A stretch of 64,000 nucleotides of DNA. Source: Scytalidium lignicola (Eukaryota > Ascomycota > Leotiomycetes). Positions 35,305 through 47,674 of the stretch are shown here, one piece after another. The DNA lies in the NCBI GenBank assembly GCA_002812745.2, contig NCSJ02000077.1, forward strand, positions 62,001-126,000, given 5' to 3'. The translations under genes were made by a program, and so were the position numbers. Every line of letters begins with the position of its first letter. Position 1 is the first letter of the stretch. Below the pieces are notes generated by a model. That model did not search any database, was not told the DNA's origin, and saw nothing but the letters and a program-made list of their open reading frames with translations.

Positions 35305-37226
35305 CTAGGCTAGATTCGCATCAAGAATTGGGCCCATCAACAACTCTAGAAGCTGCAGTAAACGAATTTTGTTAGCATTGGTATCTAGGAACGGGCCTTT
35401 TCTTGAGATGGAGAAAAGGGATCATAAGAACATACCCATTGTTCTAACCGCGCATCTTGGTCCTGATACCTTCTGAATTCGTCATCTAGCCTTTCTGTTA
35501 TTACATTAGCATGTGACATGCACAAAGATTCTTATATTTCATATCCTCCACCCTGTTGAAGTTTCTATGCCCGCTTGTCTCTTAGAAGCAGGGGATTAAC
35601 CTACCAGAAGTGCAATACAGCACATCATCGAGCGTATTGTTCTCGTTAAGGTTCCTCAGAAATCTAGCCGCCTGCTCATCCGAGCCAATCTGGCTGACTT
35701 GGAAACGGACAACTGGAGAGAAAAGTTAGAACAGAAATTAAAATCAAACCTCATCTTGAGATGGAGCGAAAGGCTAGCTGGGCGACAACTTACCTTTACG
35801 ATCGTAGCCATGTTCCTCAAGCGTCTTACCACACTCAATGATAGTTTCTCTGAGCGTGTTGTACCTCTCTGGTGAACCGTTGGGTCCTGTTGGATAGCCA
35901 TCGGTGATTATTGAAACGAGGACTGGGCGCTTAAAATTATTGCTTTCTAGAGGCTTGTAAACTATATCCTCTAGCACTTTCCGTCTCAAGTTGGTACCGA
36001 TTTCAGTCCATCCGTTCAGAGGTAAGCTATTCATAACTTCGTTAATTGTGTCCAAAGTAGGCTTAGACATGTTTGGGGTAGTTGGCTGGTTAATAAATCG
36101 TAGTTCAATCCCTTCGTTGTCAGGGACGAGCCGTGTTGTGATAGTAGTAATTCTTTGGGCCACTCTGTTCTGGCTCTCCCTCCGGTTCTCCTCACGCATT
36201 GATCCGCTGTCATCTTTTGTCTCCCGATTAGTTGATGCAAACATACGGAAATTTGATAAAGGAAATTAATGGCTTGCTAATATGACATACCACAATAAAG
36301 AACTGGTTGGTAAAGGGCTAGCCTGGTCAAGTCCTTCACATCCAGTGTATTATCTGGATTTGAATCTAGTCTCAAAGCTTTGTCAAGGACATCTTGCAAG
36401 AATGGATCATCTTTGCGGAAAAACTTATCCAACTTTGCCTCGGTGATGAAATTCATGACATCTTTTTTAAACTCAGCTTCGGGCTTGGGCGCTTGAAGTT
36501 CCTATTCAGACGTGATTAATTGAGTCCCCAAGGATTTCGAAATGAGCTTACATTTGGGATTATGGAATCAAATACACCACTCATATCAAATCGGTTCTTA
36601 ATGGCTTGAGCAGCGACTAAGCCAGCGCCAATCACCCCTGCTACAGTAGCAGCAGTCTTAACATTGCTGTTGGCCCATGCTACAATGAAGAGTAACAGCC
36701 CAGTAAGCATGAAAAGGACCTCAATTCGACTGGTGGATCTTTGTGCTCGTGGGAGCATCGCCTGCAGTGTAGCGCGATCATTTCTCCTTGTTGCTACCTT
36801 CTCGGCCGACTCTCCCTTTTTATTCTCAGCTGTGGGTGATGCTCCGGCGTCCACCAGAGCGCTAATTATTCTTGGGGACTTGTATGTTTTTACTGCAGCA
36901 AGCAGAGGCGTTGAGTCTTCATCTACAGCTGACGGCAATAACGGATCTGCTTGTTTTTTGAGAAGGATCTGGATAATATGGCCGGCATCCCTTTTTGTTT
37001 TCGATGCTGCAACCCAGAGCGGGGGTCGTGAGCCAGGAGGGCCATTCGGATCAGCTCCATTTTCCAACAGCAGCTTGATTGTGGCTATATGACCGTTCCA
37101 TACAGCAGCGCCAAGGGGTGTCAATTTTGACTTTGTATGGATAGAGTTTATATCCTTGCTGTGATTCTTCAAGTCACTCGTCGTAAGGTTTCCATTAAAT
37201 GCATGCTTGTAAACTGTCCCCATCAT
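35305..37226 (-). CDS. Ankyrin-repeat / membrane / vWA-domain protein
   Basis: Six exons on the minus strand: 37226-36552, 36501-36291, 36213-35794, 35712-35605, 35494-35436, 35352-35305; spliced 1521 nt, 506 aa. Residues ~30-165 form three to four ankyrin repeats (TPLGAAVWNGHIATIKLLLE, then NGADPNG, STPLLAAVKTYKSP..ALVDAGASP). About residues 175-215 are hydrophobic (VLFMLTGLLLFIVAWA, then VAGVIGAGLVAAQAI). The C-terminal half is a vWA domain. Its MIDAS motif DDSGSM is created by the second splice (residues ~296-301), with WTEIGTNL and IITDGYPTG as the later metal-ligand loops. It shares a ~300-bp divergent promoter with the multi-TM gene. The role is unknown; the layout suggests a membrane-anchored adaptor. 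Confidence 0.85.
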
Positions 37227-37528
37227 TTCAGAAATATGATAGTCGTGATGTTAGGTTCAGGGTTCAGTTGGTTGTCACTCAAGTGGATACTCAGAAATAT
37301 ACAAATAAGCAGGGTCTTAAGTAAAGGACCCATTTCAAAGAGCCTCAGAATCAAATACATCTCATAGCCCTCCTTGCTAACGTCAACGTGGCAGAATGTC
37401 TACGTGGTTTGAGGCTTGTAGATCCCCTCTTGAATAGCCAATCTGCAGTTGTCGAGCTAATCGAACTTCAGCCCAACGCAGAATTCTAAGCCTCCCAAGC
37501 TACGTTGACCAATTTTACTTTTTCCATC

Positions 37529-38659
37529 ATGTATTCAGCACACCTACAAATTACAAATACTGGCCGTTGTATGAATAAGTTTCAGGAAGATTCTGCGCGA
37601 AGAGGACTTGAGAATATGCCTCAAAATATGCCTGCATGGAACTCTGCCAGCAAATTGTCAGCCTCGTTTACGCCGCAAGCCTTGTCCACCAGCCCACCTC
37701 AGTTCGGAAACGCCGATGCCGCACAAGACCTCTACGGACTCGGAGTGCGCATTGGGTTCTATCTTCAGGCTTTGGGGATGATTCTTTACAACTATGGCAA
37801 CAAAAAGGACTATGGAAAGGGTTTGAAAGTGGCCTCGGGAAGTATCACCATCTCAATCCTGGCGTCGTGGTTCGTCTTTGCAAGCCGTAAGCTGTTCAGT
37901 CCCAGTGAGGCTATCATTGTGTTGCTGGTCCTGATGAGCCTGTCGTTCCCGGCCAAAACAACATTGCTGAATCCGCGAACCATTGTCGGCGAGACCGTTG
38001 GGTTGATAACCCTGCTGGTAGCTGAGCTGGGTACATGCAGTGCTTTGATCTGGACATTTGCTCAGCTCGTCGATACCCTCCCATCCTTGAATACCGATAA
38101 CGTGGTGTTCTTCTTCGCCAAGGTAGCTATCCACGGCTGGTTTCGGTATCTAGCTCTAGTGTACTGCATTTTCGATGGAATCACCTCGCTGTCATTTGCA
38201 TACAGGATCGCGAGAGTCACGGCAATTTCCTGGGATTGCTACAAAAATGGCAATACGGATGCAGACGAATCGGAAATAGAAAGAATTAAAGATATTACCC
38301 GCCAATGGCAGGATATCCATATCGGCATCCACTGTCTCCGTTGGCTGACCTGGGTTCTGATTATTGTGACGGTGGAGCTTACTGTGCGGTGGAACCATCT
38401 GTCTCCAACAACCGACCTGCAGGCGCCAGGACAGCTGATTCCATTGGTTACGGGGATCATCATCTTAATCGACAGCAGCCTTGTCGCAGGTTACCAAGTA
38501 ATCCCTCGCTATGTGAGGCCGATTCTTACCGTTGTTGTGAACGGGGCAATAGGTAGTGTTGTCAGGCTCTTCTTGATGGGTTGGCCGGTTATGAGACGGA
38601 AAGTTCTCAAAACGATAGCTCCAACGGGAGAGATTGACGTCAATATGGATGATAATTGA
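37529..38659 (+). CDS. Fungal multi-pass membrane protein, unknown function
   Basis: Single-exon frame with about seven hydrophobic helices: GVRIGFYLQALGMILYNYG, SITISILASWFVFA, AIIVLLVLMSLSF, ETVGLITLLVAELGTCSALI, WFRYLALVYCIFDGITSL, LTWVLIIVTVELTV and LIPLVTGIIILIDSSLVAGY. The DLYGLGVRIGFYLQ entry segment is one I have seen in many ascomycete proteins of unknown role. The frame extends to 37505 but with TTG; ATG 37529 (376 aa) is used and ATG 37571 is also possible. It is divergent to the ankyrin/vWA gene and convergent with the peptidase gene. Confidence 0.8.
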   Translation: MYSAHLQITNTGRCMNKFQEDSARRGLENMPQNMPAWNSASKLSASFTPQALSTSPPQFGNADAAQDLYGLGVRIGFYLQALGMILYNYGNKKDYGKGLKVASGSITISILASWFVFASRKLFSPSEAIIVLLVLMSLSFPAKTTLLNPRTIVGETVGLITLLVAELGTCSALIWTFAQLVDTLPSLNTDNVVFFFAKVAIHGWFRYLALVYCIFDGITSLSFAYRIARVTAISWDCYKNGNTDADESEIERIKDITRQWQDIHIGIHCLRWLTWVLIIVTVELTVRWNHLSPTTDLQAPGQLIPLVTGIIILIDSSLVAGYQVIPRYVRPILTVVVNGAIGSVVRLFLMGWPVMRRKVLKTIAPTGEIDVNMDDN

Positions 38660-38858
38660 CGTAGTTTCACTGAGTCTGAAACTATGGAGAGCGCCTGAAG
38701 AGGGGAAAATGATATTTCTGAGACAATCTTACTGCAGTCAGATGTTCGAGGCAAACGAGATGTGATAGAATCTTGGGAAGAGTTACTTTCAACTGGATTA
38801 TTTTACTGATTTGAAACAGAAGTCGTTGAACTACCAATTATTGTTAGGGAAATTCCAG

Positions 38859-40279
38859 TTATGGCACGGCCGAGATACATACCTTTGCCTTCTTCCCTTT
38901 GAGGTACTTTTCAAACGAGACTTCTGGGGTGTCTACTACTCCCATCTCGATGTCTTCTTCTATGATCTCAGTTGCCTGCATACGGAATTCCACGAGACCT
39001 CCCATAGCACCTTGAGCATTTGTGATTTGGTGATCCGGAAGCACAATCCGAAAAGCATCAGTGTTCTTTTTATCCCAGATGATTCGCGGGAAACAATATT
39101 CCTGTAGAGTACTAGTCAGGTAAACACATTGTTTCACGACATCCCAGAGGACCCATTTTTCCTTCTTTGGACGAGGCCACCCTCTCGGCGGGTTGAAGCG
39201 GAATACGTAGTTCATGTGGCTATTAGGCATAGTTGATGTTGGCGCACAAGCCGGGATGACGTCAAAGCTTGTCTCCAATCCTTTGTGGCCTAATCGCACC
39301 CAGCCATGCTCTTCGTCAGGAGGGAACCGGAGATACAATCCTTTCCCATGCACCGCTTTGGGTTGGGAGACCTTGAGCCATTTACTTCTATAACCAATGT
39401 CGATCCAACTAAAAATCTCGCCGAGGACATATTCATTGAGGCGAGATCCCCTACTTCCATTAGCTCCACGACCGTGTCGTTCGCGGCCATTGTTACTAGA
39501 TAGCAGTCGTTTGTTAGAACACCTCTCTAGGTAGGCGTGGAGACTTCAAATATATGTGGCGGGATCTCACTGAATAGCAATAGCTGTTTCATATCCTTTA
39601 TACCCAATAAATACAGGCGACCCACTAAATCCTTTCTCTGTCACGACATCATATTTTAATTGATTCTCTCCGCAACGGATACACACTCCAGTGCTCTCGT
39701 GTGGCTGCCCTGGTTCAGATGCCACCCGGTAACCGCTAACATTCATTTCCTGTCCATGGAGATTGTCGTGGCCAAGCTTCAGTGAGAAGCCGAAACCCCG
39801 AGGGCCAAATCCGCTTCTCTCTTTAGAGATTAGAATCGCACCGTAATCATTTTCAGCATTGCTTTGGCTTGGATTTTTTTCATACGAAGCAGAGACGAAT
39901 ATTTTCAGTAGTTTCTGTTCGATTTTTGCCTCTCCAACTGATGAAAGAATTCGCAGGTTTTTTGACCGCTTTCTTGTCGAGTCAACAAGGTTATGACCTG
40001 CTGTGAGGATGACATGATATTTAGCTTCAGGAATGTTGACGTAGAAGGCTGTTCCACAACTGGTCACTCCTACGTGTATGGAAGAATTTATGTGAGCTTG
40101 GTATGCAGAAAAGTCACACAGTTCAAACACGAACCTGCCTGTTCAAATTGGAGCTTGACGATCCACTCATTCCTTTGTTGGATCTGGGTAAATTGTAATC
40201 CATCAATATTCTCAGGTTCCGGGAGCTTATCCCAGTCCACATCATAGAATTCAGGCCTCAACACAAATTCAGGAGCCAT
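38859..40279 (-). CDS. Trypsin-like serine peptidase fused to a C-terminal domain of unknown function
   Basis: Three exons on the minus strand: 40279-40135, 40069-39571, 39495-38859; spliced 1281 nt, 426 aa. The peptidase part (residues ~45-215) has all three catalytic residues of the V8/trypsin fold: His ~74 in LTAGHN, Asp ~123 in NDYGAIL, Ser ~197 in KGFSGSPVF. There is no signal peptide, so it probably acts inside the cell. Intron 2 removes a stop directly after AIAIQ and leads into a ~210-residue acidic/aromatic domain (WVRLGHKGLETSFDVIPACA, EKWVLWDVVKQCVYLTSTLQ). It ends near a VSFEKYLKGKKAK motif. A further GTATGT donor near the end could extend the protein. ATG 40300 is an alternative start. 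Substrate unknown. Confidence 0.85.
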
Positions 40280-40740
40280 TGTCTTCCGGCCAAGATTCAA
40301 ACAAATGACAGCGTTGAAGATAGAGACTCAGATGTAAACAATTGAAAGTAGTAATTTAAGGCAAAACAAATATTGTTCCCCTTTGCTACCTAAAGCAGGG
40401 AGGATTTGATCACTACCGACGACTTATCTCTAGCTCAGCCTTGTGTACGTGTCCCAAACTTGTGCTGTGGCGTGGGGTAGCAAGCTGATATTAGAAAACT
40501 CATTACATGCAGCATGCGTTTGTAGCCTCAATACTGGTGCCACGTCATGGACTTGAACCGCCCCATGAGTTCAGAGAAGAGAACAGGTTCAGCCTTAGAG
40601 GCTGAGTAATAGATGTATCGCAAATTGAATTATAGTTCCTGGTAAATATTTGGCCTTAACCTCGTCTGTGCCAGAAAGTCCGAACAGACTTTGCAATCAT
40701 CCCAGCAAAAGTTTCTAAACATCGCATAACACTTGATATA

Positions 40741-41712
40741 ATGCATTTCACTCCCCAGGACCTCGTTCATTATCTATTAGCTGCTGCCGGAGCTATTCCT
40801 CTCGATGAATCTGGGATTTATCTGGTCTCAGAGGAGGACAGCGATTTGATTGAAAAGTTCTGGACAGGAACTGAAATTACCGACCAAGTCTTCATCGCCT
40901 CAGACGTAAGGGAAAACACTCCGGCAGTATACCTTTTGAATGAAAACGAGGTGAGTCTATTAGAGATTCCTAGGCACGCATACTCCGGACATGAGCACAT
41001 TGTTACTGATCTAACCTGCACTCCAGAGGTGTCTCTTCTGCATTGATACAAATAATGTCCTCCAGTGTTATAGTTTCAATGCAGAAGAAGACGAGTGGGT
41101 AGAAGTCAGCCTTCAAGGCAATGGCGAGATCACCGTCCATCCATCGAGCCGATTAAGCGGCTGTTTTGCCCCTGGGGGTCAAATAGTGTTCTTCCAGGAT
41201 GCGTCAGGTAATCTCCAGGGCATTAGAATCCGGGATGGCGGACGATGGGAACCAGTACCTTCTTTTTCCATCCGTTCTCAACAAGGGACACCGCATTCTG
41301 TCATCGTCTCAGGAGACGATGTCTTGCATCTGCTGTATATTAGTGACGATAATCATATCCATCACCTAACCAAAGGGCTTGAATCAGATCAATGGCAGGG
41401 CAGGTCTCTCTCCTCAGTGTGTTCTTCATTGGCTAAGTGTTAATAGATACTGCTCTGCCCGGTGCTGGACTCGAGAGTGATCGAATTACAAATTTCATGG
41501 CAATTCCGAACGAAGATCTGACTTTTGAAATCTGCGCTTTGACAACTGCAGGAAAGCTGATACGTCTCGATAAAAATGGTACAAGAACTGAGTTAGGAAG
41601 CGTTAGCCAAGGTCGGTTCTTTGCAGTGTCAAGTGAAGAGTGTGTCATTGAAACAATGGCTATGATTAAGAAGGGCGTCAAGGCAGCTGCCGGCATTAAG
41701 ATTAAGAAATAA
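40741..41712 (+). CDS. Fucose-lectin-like beta-propeller protein
   Basis: Three exons: 40741-40950, 41027-41399, 41447-41712; spliced 849 nt, 282 aa. The sequence is built from propeller blades with the pattern of fungal fucose-specific lectins (Aleuria AAL type), e.g. IVFFQDASGNLQGIRIRDGG and LHLLYISDDNHIHHLTKGLE. No signal peptide is present, which is common for fungal lectins. The second intron fits only as a GC-AG intron (GCAGGT...TAATAG, 47 bp): no GT donor in the right phase is available, and joining gives WQDTALPGAGLESDRIT. It is divergent to the peptidase gene. Sugar binding is inferred; the residues for fucose were not checked blade by blade. Confidence 0.78.
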
Positions 41713-42301
41713 CGTTAGATTAGCGACCGTTTTCCCCCTGCAGCTTCCCGCACGAGCCACCAGTTTCTTATGTCGAATGTTGAGATATCGCTCACGTGAT
41801 GTTGAAAGTCGGAAAGAAACCGTAATCACAGATGTACAATCAAAATGCTTTAAAAGATTCATAATTTTGTAATTTCAGATGCAAACTGCTCTTCAGAAAG
41901 AAACCGAAAACCGAATTGCATACCTCTGTACGGAGGTATAAGACGAGACTTAACTACGCTTACCTCTTCATAACTTCTTCAATAGACAATGCTAGCATGT
42001 AGTAAAAGAAAATCCAAATCCCATTCTGTATAATTTTGAAGTTTATTTTCCATTGTTTTACACGCTATAAGCCAGACAATCTGTCTGTGTTGAAATTAAA
42101 TTGTGACCGATTAGATTACACCCTCATATTCTAAGCGGTCCGCAATTTGATCGTTTCTTCCACTTTCAAACAAACCCTCTCTATGGTTGTCACATCCATA
42201 CACTACTTAAAAGTAGTCAGATACTTTTGTGCTGAAAAAACACTGGATCCCGATCGTTTTAAACGAACAGATATATATATATATATATATCCATCATTGC
42301 T
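41713..42301. other. Intergenic
   Basis: AT-rich 590-bp gap between two tandem genes; the microsatellite just before the next ATG is listed separately. Confidence 0.4.
42271..42290 (+). repeat. (AT)10 microsatellite
   Basis: Ten AT units directly visible, 11 bp upstream of the next start codon. Confidence 0.95.
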
Positions 42302-42980
42302 ATGGCACCACGCCGCAAACGAAGGGATGAACCCGCTGCTGTTACGTCAGATGAAGAAGCAATCGATCAAAGTTCACAGGACGCTATAGATTCCGAAATG
42401 ATGAAGACAGCCCAGGAGATGCTCATATCTGTATGCAAGATCCACACACAGTGCGAATATTACTTTCCATCCTAAACATACTGATGTTGGGTTGCATAGA
42501 GCAAGAGACGAAAGGATTCTAGAAGGAAGGCGATTGAGAATGAATACCAAGGAAGAATCAAGAAAGCCGGGGCTGAGGTCACTGCTCTTTTTGAAAAAAG
42601 AAAGATTAAAGTGTAGGCACCGTCCTTTTGGTTTGCTCCCTGGTCCTGGGCTTATTCCCTATACATGTCGCCTAAAGGTTCAGTTATTACTAAAGACCAC
42701 GTAGAGCATCACAAGTGGCTTTATATATATATCTCTAAGGGTCGATTTCTGCTTGGCTCTTAACCCAAGCTAACGAAAGTATAGTAAAGAGGTGCAAAAA
42801 ACCCAATGGCAAAAACTGGAGGAATTAAACACGAAAAGAGAGCATTTGGAGTCGCTTATTATCAAGAGTATAATGACAATCGAACAAGCCACCTTGAATC
42901 TATCTCGAGAAATAACAGCTATTTTCTCAGGTCGAATGCAGGAAATTAAAGAATTACCTGTCTTGGATTTGGGGGCTTGA
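42302..42980 (+). CDS. Small coiled-coil protein, unknown
   Basis: Three exons: 42302-42430, 42500-42612, 42785-42980; spliced 438 nt, 145 aa. The N-terminus is basic then acidic (MAPRRKRRDEPAAVTSDEE). Exon 2 is very basic (SKRRKDSRRKAIENEYQGRI) and exon 3 is a heptad-like helix (WQKLEELNTKREHLESLIIK). The whole second half is a likely coiled coil. The joins are in phase, and the last exon carries no stop until LPVLDLGA. Small nuclear coiled-coil proteins of this kind occur in chromosome and kinetochore complexes, but no family was recognised. Confidence 0.62.
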
Positions 42981-43317
42981 ATGTTGTTTATAAGTGTGTC
43001 ATTAAGCCCTGCGGGAACACACACTTTTGCTGACCAACGTTGGCAGGTGCTCCGACTAAAATATCCCTACACCTTCATTATTATTTTGATGATCGCCCTT
43101 AGTCCACTAACCATTCCTTGGGTCCTGGTGGAAAGATATCTTTGAAGACCTATAGCTTATTCTTTGGCTTATTATTAGCGTAATTTAACAAGATACATTG
43201 CTGCCATTTTTGAACTCCAATTGTACCCTTACATTACCCTACCGTGCCTACCTGGACCATAAGTCTCTCCAGCCATAAGCCAACGCCAATAATGCATGCC
43301 CCATACCATATAATACA

Positions 43318-44086
43318 TTAGAAACCCCTTTCCGGTCTCCACCAGCCAGCCAGTTTACCCAGTTCTGCAATTGAGTCTCGAACGGTATCAACAATGACCT
43401 TCACCATTCCCTGTCTCCTATTTTTCCCATCCGTTGCAACTCCTGGCATTCCTGGCTCCTCACTGCCCATAGTTGGCAAGACATTATCGCTTGCAGAGAG
43501 AGACACGAATAGTGCAAATGGAACAAACCATACGCAGATACCAAAGTATGATGCTATTTCAGTAAATGTAGGTAGATCGGACGTATCATATATTGACCTA
43601 GAAGTCGAGCCTGGCACACTCGCGAAATAGGAGAACCAGAAGTAGTGATTTAATAAGACAAGTCCTAAATACCAGAGATTAGTCTATGCGCTTTCAGAAG
43701 CAATGGAAGCTATCCATACCGCAGGAAGCTAGGAATAGCGGGTCAGAAAGTTTAACAACTGGAAATCGTCGCATGTTCCCAAGATATACGATATGAGAGA
43801 AGATACTCAGAAGAGAGAGCATAAAAGGAAAACCGTCGACCAGCCATAAGAAAGTCTGGAGTCCGATGACGAAGTATATAAGCCGAGTAAGTAGCTTCTT
43901 TGCGAACACGGTATGTTCCTCCACCAACTCAGACAGGTAGTATAAACCGGATGCTGTAGAGTTACAGTATCAGAATCAAAGCGCGGCGCATACACATTCG
44001 TGAGCACGAGACTTACCTATGGCAAGAGTTAAGAACCCAAAGCCGAGCACAAGGCCCAGATAACCAATAAGTGGTAAAATCCACAT
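43318..44086 (-). CDS. SVP26: Svp26/TEX261 membrane protein (COPII cargo adaptor)
   Basis: Golgi/ER multi-pass protein which, in yeast, packs certain glycosyltransferases into COPII vesicles. Exons 44086-44017, 43953-43720, 43664-43318; spliced 651 nt, 216 aa, near the yeast length. The splices join MWILPLIGYLGLVLGFGFLT to ASGLYYLSELVEEHTVFAKK, and later FLASCGLVLLNHYFWFSYF. The conserved SELVEEHT, LVDGFPFMLSLLSI, FFLxxSC-type segment and SYFGICVWFVPFALFVSLSA are all present. Four or so membrane helices are predicted. It is divergently paired with BUD23, with about 320 bp between the ATGs. Confidence 0.95.
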
Positions 44087-44403
44087 AGCAAAAATGTGCT
44101 GTCTATTAACAGAATTTCATTCTCCTCAGTGGGAGAAGATATATGTAGACGATAAGTTGGCAAGCTATGAAAAGGAGATGCGTGTCTTTATCGACAGGGG
44201 GTAACTAATCGCATTCCGAAGAAATGCCGGCGCACAGCGATAAAAAAAAAAATAGTAAATATGACGACTGATAACACCTCGAACTTTGACGGAGCGCCAA
44301 TCGTTTACCCAAGAGTCTGTTCATTCTAGAATCTGGAGTAAAGAATCCAGCAGTTACTTTATGATAGTGATATAGATACATGCGGAAGGGATAAACTGCA
44401 GTC

Positions 44404-45305
44404 ATGTCTCGCCCCGAAGATACATTGTGCGTGGTTCTCCCCCGCGTTGATATTCAGAAGAAAAATATTAACACGGATATAGACCCCCGGATCTCCATTA
44501 CAATGACACGGAGGCGCGAAAATATACAACATCCTCTCGGATACAAAATATCCAAGCTTCGATGACCCATCGTGCCCTCGAATTATTAGACCTCAAAGGT
44601 CCCTCCTTGATCCTTGATATAGGTTGTGGTTCGGGCTTATCAGGAGAAATCCTCTCTGCCGTTGAGCCCGAGGATGGAGGCCCTCACATCTGGGTTGGGA
44701 TGGATATTTCTGCGTCTATGCTTGATATTGCTCTGCAGAGGGATGTGGAAGGCGACCTGATGCTTGCGGATATAGGGCAAGGGGTACCTTTCCGCGCAGG
44801 AAGCTTTGATGCTGCAATCTCCATCAGTGCAATTCAGTGGCTTTGCAATGTTGAGAGTAACGACGTATCTGCTACTGGAAGGCTATCGAGGTTTTTTGAT
44901 GGGCTTTATTCTAGTTTGAAGAGGGGCGGGCGTGCGGTTTGCCAGTTTTACCCCAAGAATGAGCAACAGAGAAACATGATCAGCGGCGCAGCAATCAAGG
45001 CTGGCTTCGGTGCTGGCATTCTAGAAGATGATCCCGGCACTAAGAATTCAAAGCTATACCTTGTTCTTACTGTTGGTGGGACTTCACCAGAGGGAAATGG
45101 GGGTGATATTACTGGGGTAGTGCATGGGATGGAGGGTGTGGATGTACTGGATGAAAGACGGAAACACAAGGAAAAGGGCCGGAAGGAAGTAAAGAAAGGA
45201 AGCAAGGCCTGGATAATAAACAAGAAAGAGCAGATGGAACGAAAAGGGAAGATTGTGAAGCACACCTCGAAATATACTGGACGAAAGCGGCATATTACGT
45301 TCTAG
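44404..45305 (+). CDS. BUD23: 18S rRNA (guanine-N7) methyltransferase Bud23
   Basis: AdoMet-dependent methyltransferase that makes m7G in 18S rRNA and aids 40S export; nucleolar/nuclear, with Trm112 as partner. Exons 44404-44426 and 44483-45305 (56-bp intron); spliced 846 nt, 281 aa. The join gives MSRPEDTLPPDLHYNDTEAR, as in the family. Motif I is LILDIGCGSGLSGE, followed by VGMDISASML, DIGQGVPF, FDAAISISAIQWL and GGRAVCQFYPKN. The C-terminal tail is Lys/Arg-rich and ends KYTGRKRHITF, the characteristic Bud23 nuclear targeting tail. Confidence 0.97.
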
Positions 45306-46898
45306 ATTAGGGATAGGGATCTCGTTGCATGGCGTCTGGGAAAGGGACTACTACATGATGAACCAAAAATCGGGGAGGCGTTATTCACACCTAGGTTTGC
45401 TTTTGTTTGGTAATAATTTTTTTCAATATTCATGATGAATTATACTTTCTTGGCTAACAAGCTGCCATTCTTGTATTTGACCAAGACTGGCAGTAGAAAA
45501 TCCATTTCAAACCACCATGATGCTTATTATTCCGTTGTTCTTCATTGGTGATCTCTATTTCGGGTGATGCCAAATGTTCCTCTTATTCGAATATGTAAAA
45601 ATGAACTGCGAAAGCGGCGTTATGGAAATTGATACATGCGCTAGCATATCTAGTCTTCCGATAGGGAGAAGATACGAGCTACTGTCATCGAGATTGGTGC
45701 CATTGACTATCTGTGACTGTTCAATAATGAATGAACTATAGAGACCAAATTGTGTCTTATTGACAAAATCTTCTATCCGAACTAACAAATCAAAGATGGC
45801 AAGATGCGGCTCCTTCAACCGCATCAGATACTGGTATAGACCATTGGGAAATTGATCGTCGATTTCCGACAAGCTTGGTACCTAGCATCGTGGGTATCCA
45901 CCCAAGGCGAAAGTTCCATGTGCACCGAATGTTCGTTGAATGTCCTCCTTCGTAGAGGGTATTCCAATCAGCAAGCCAGTTGGAGAGAAGCAGGCGCAAG
46001 GGTGCAAGTGAATGGCTCTCTTCTTTGTCATTGAGGATTCATTAGCTGGCTCTTGCAGGCTTCATGTTGAATAAAGGGGTCGTAAGGCATTTATGTGGCG
46101 GATCACAGGCATCGTCTATCTATCCCGTTCGAGTTGTCAATAGCCTCGTCATCGCCAAAAGGGGTGCTCAATAGCAAGCGCTAGACGCCGTACACCCACG
46201 AATTAAGCAGCTAGGTACAAACTAGTTCTTTGTCGGGATCTGGGCATACGTTGAAGTGGTTGCTTGGACCCCAACCACAAGGACGCCGCAGACGCAAGCC
46301 CTACCACCCTGTTTCTCTTCTTCACAGCTCGACCATCTCAAGCCATGTGCGGTTTCCAGGTCTGGTGCATCTTGATAAGACCTTCCAAGTTGCTGTACTC
46401 GATGATATTGGCCGTTTGCTTAACATTAGCCCGAACACCAGTGTAATTACTTGGTGCTTAGGCTGCATAACGCCACCTTGTGCGAGTCACTGAAGCCATG
46501 AGAGTCGGGTGTTTGACGGCACCAGTTTCACCGACCCCCTTCACATCAGTTTCTGATCTTATTCAGCAATTTCAAATAGTATTGTGATATTTGCTGATTG
46601 GGCACCTCTGTTCTTAGCGAGATATTCTGCTATTGGAGCAGTCGGTAGTTTCTCCTCTTTATTGAGAACTATATTGAGACCCCTTTCAATAGCCACTTTG
46701 ACCACTTTGAGTACATTGAGGATGCTTTTCAACAGCCTTCACTGTGCAAGAACCATCTCTATAAAGAGTCATGGCAGCTCTCACCTTAAACGTTTCTTCT
46801 CTTCATCTCGTCAGCAAGCACTTCCAATCTCCTGGAGAGATCATCCTTCAAAGTCTTCGTCCTCCTGTTCCCACAAAAGACATTGAACAACGTTCAAC
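45306..46898. other. Intergenic, 1.6 kb
   Basis: No gene supported. A 105-codon minus-strand frame at 45555-45872 lacks an ATG at its start and was not accepted. The last 300 bp should hold the pheromone gene promoter. Confidence 0.4.

Positions 46899-47674
<776 letters not shown>

Noticed and set aside
45555..45872. 105-codon minus-strand frame
   Set aside because: Begins with TTG, no ATG near its start, no recognised domain, no credible splice partner.
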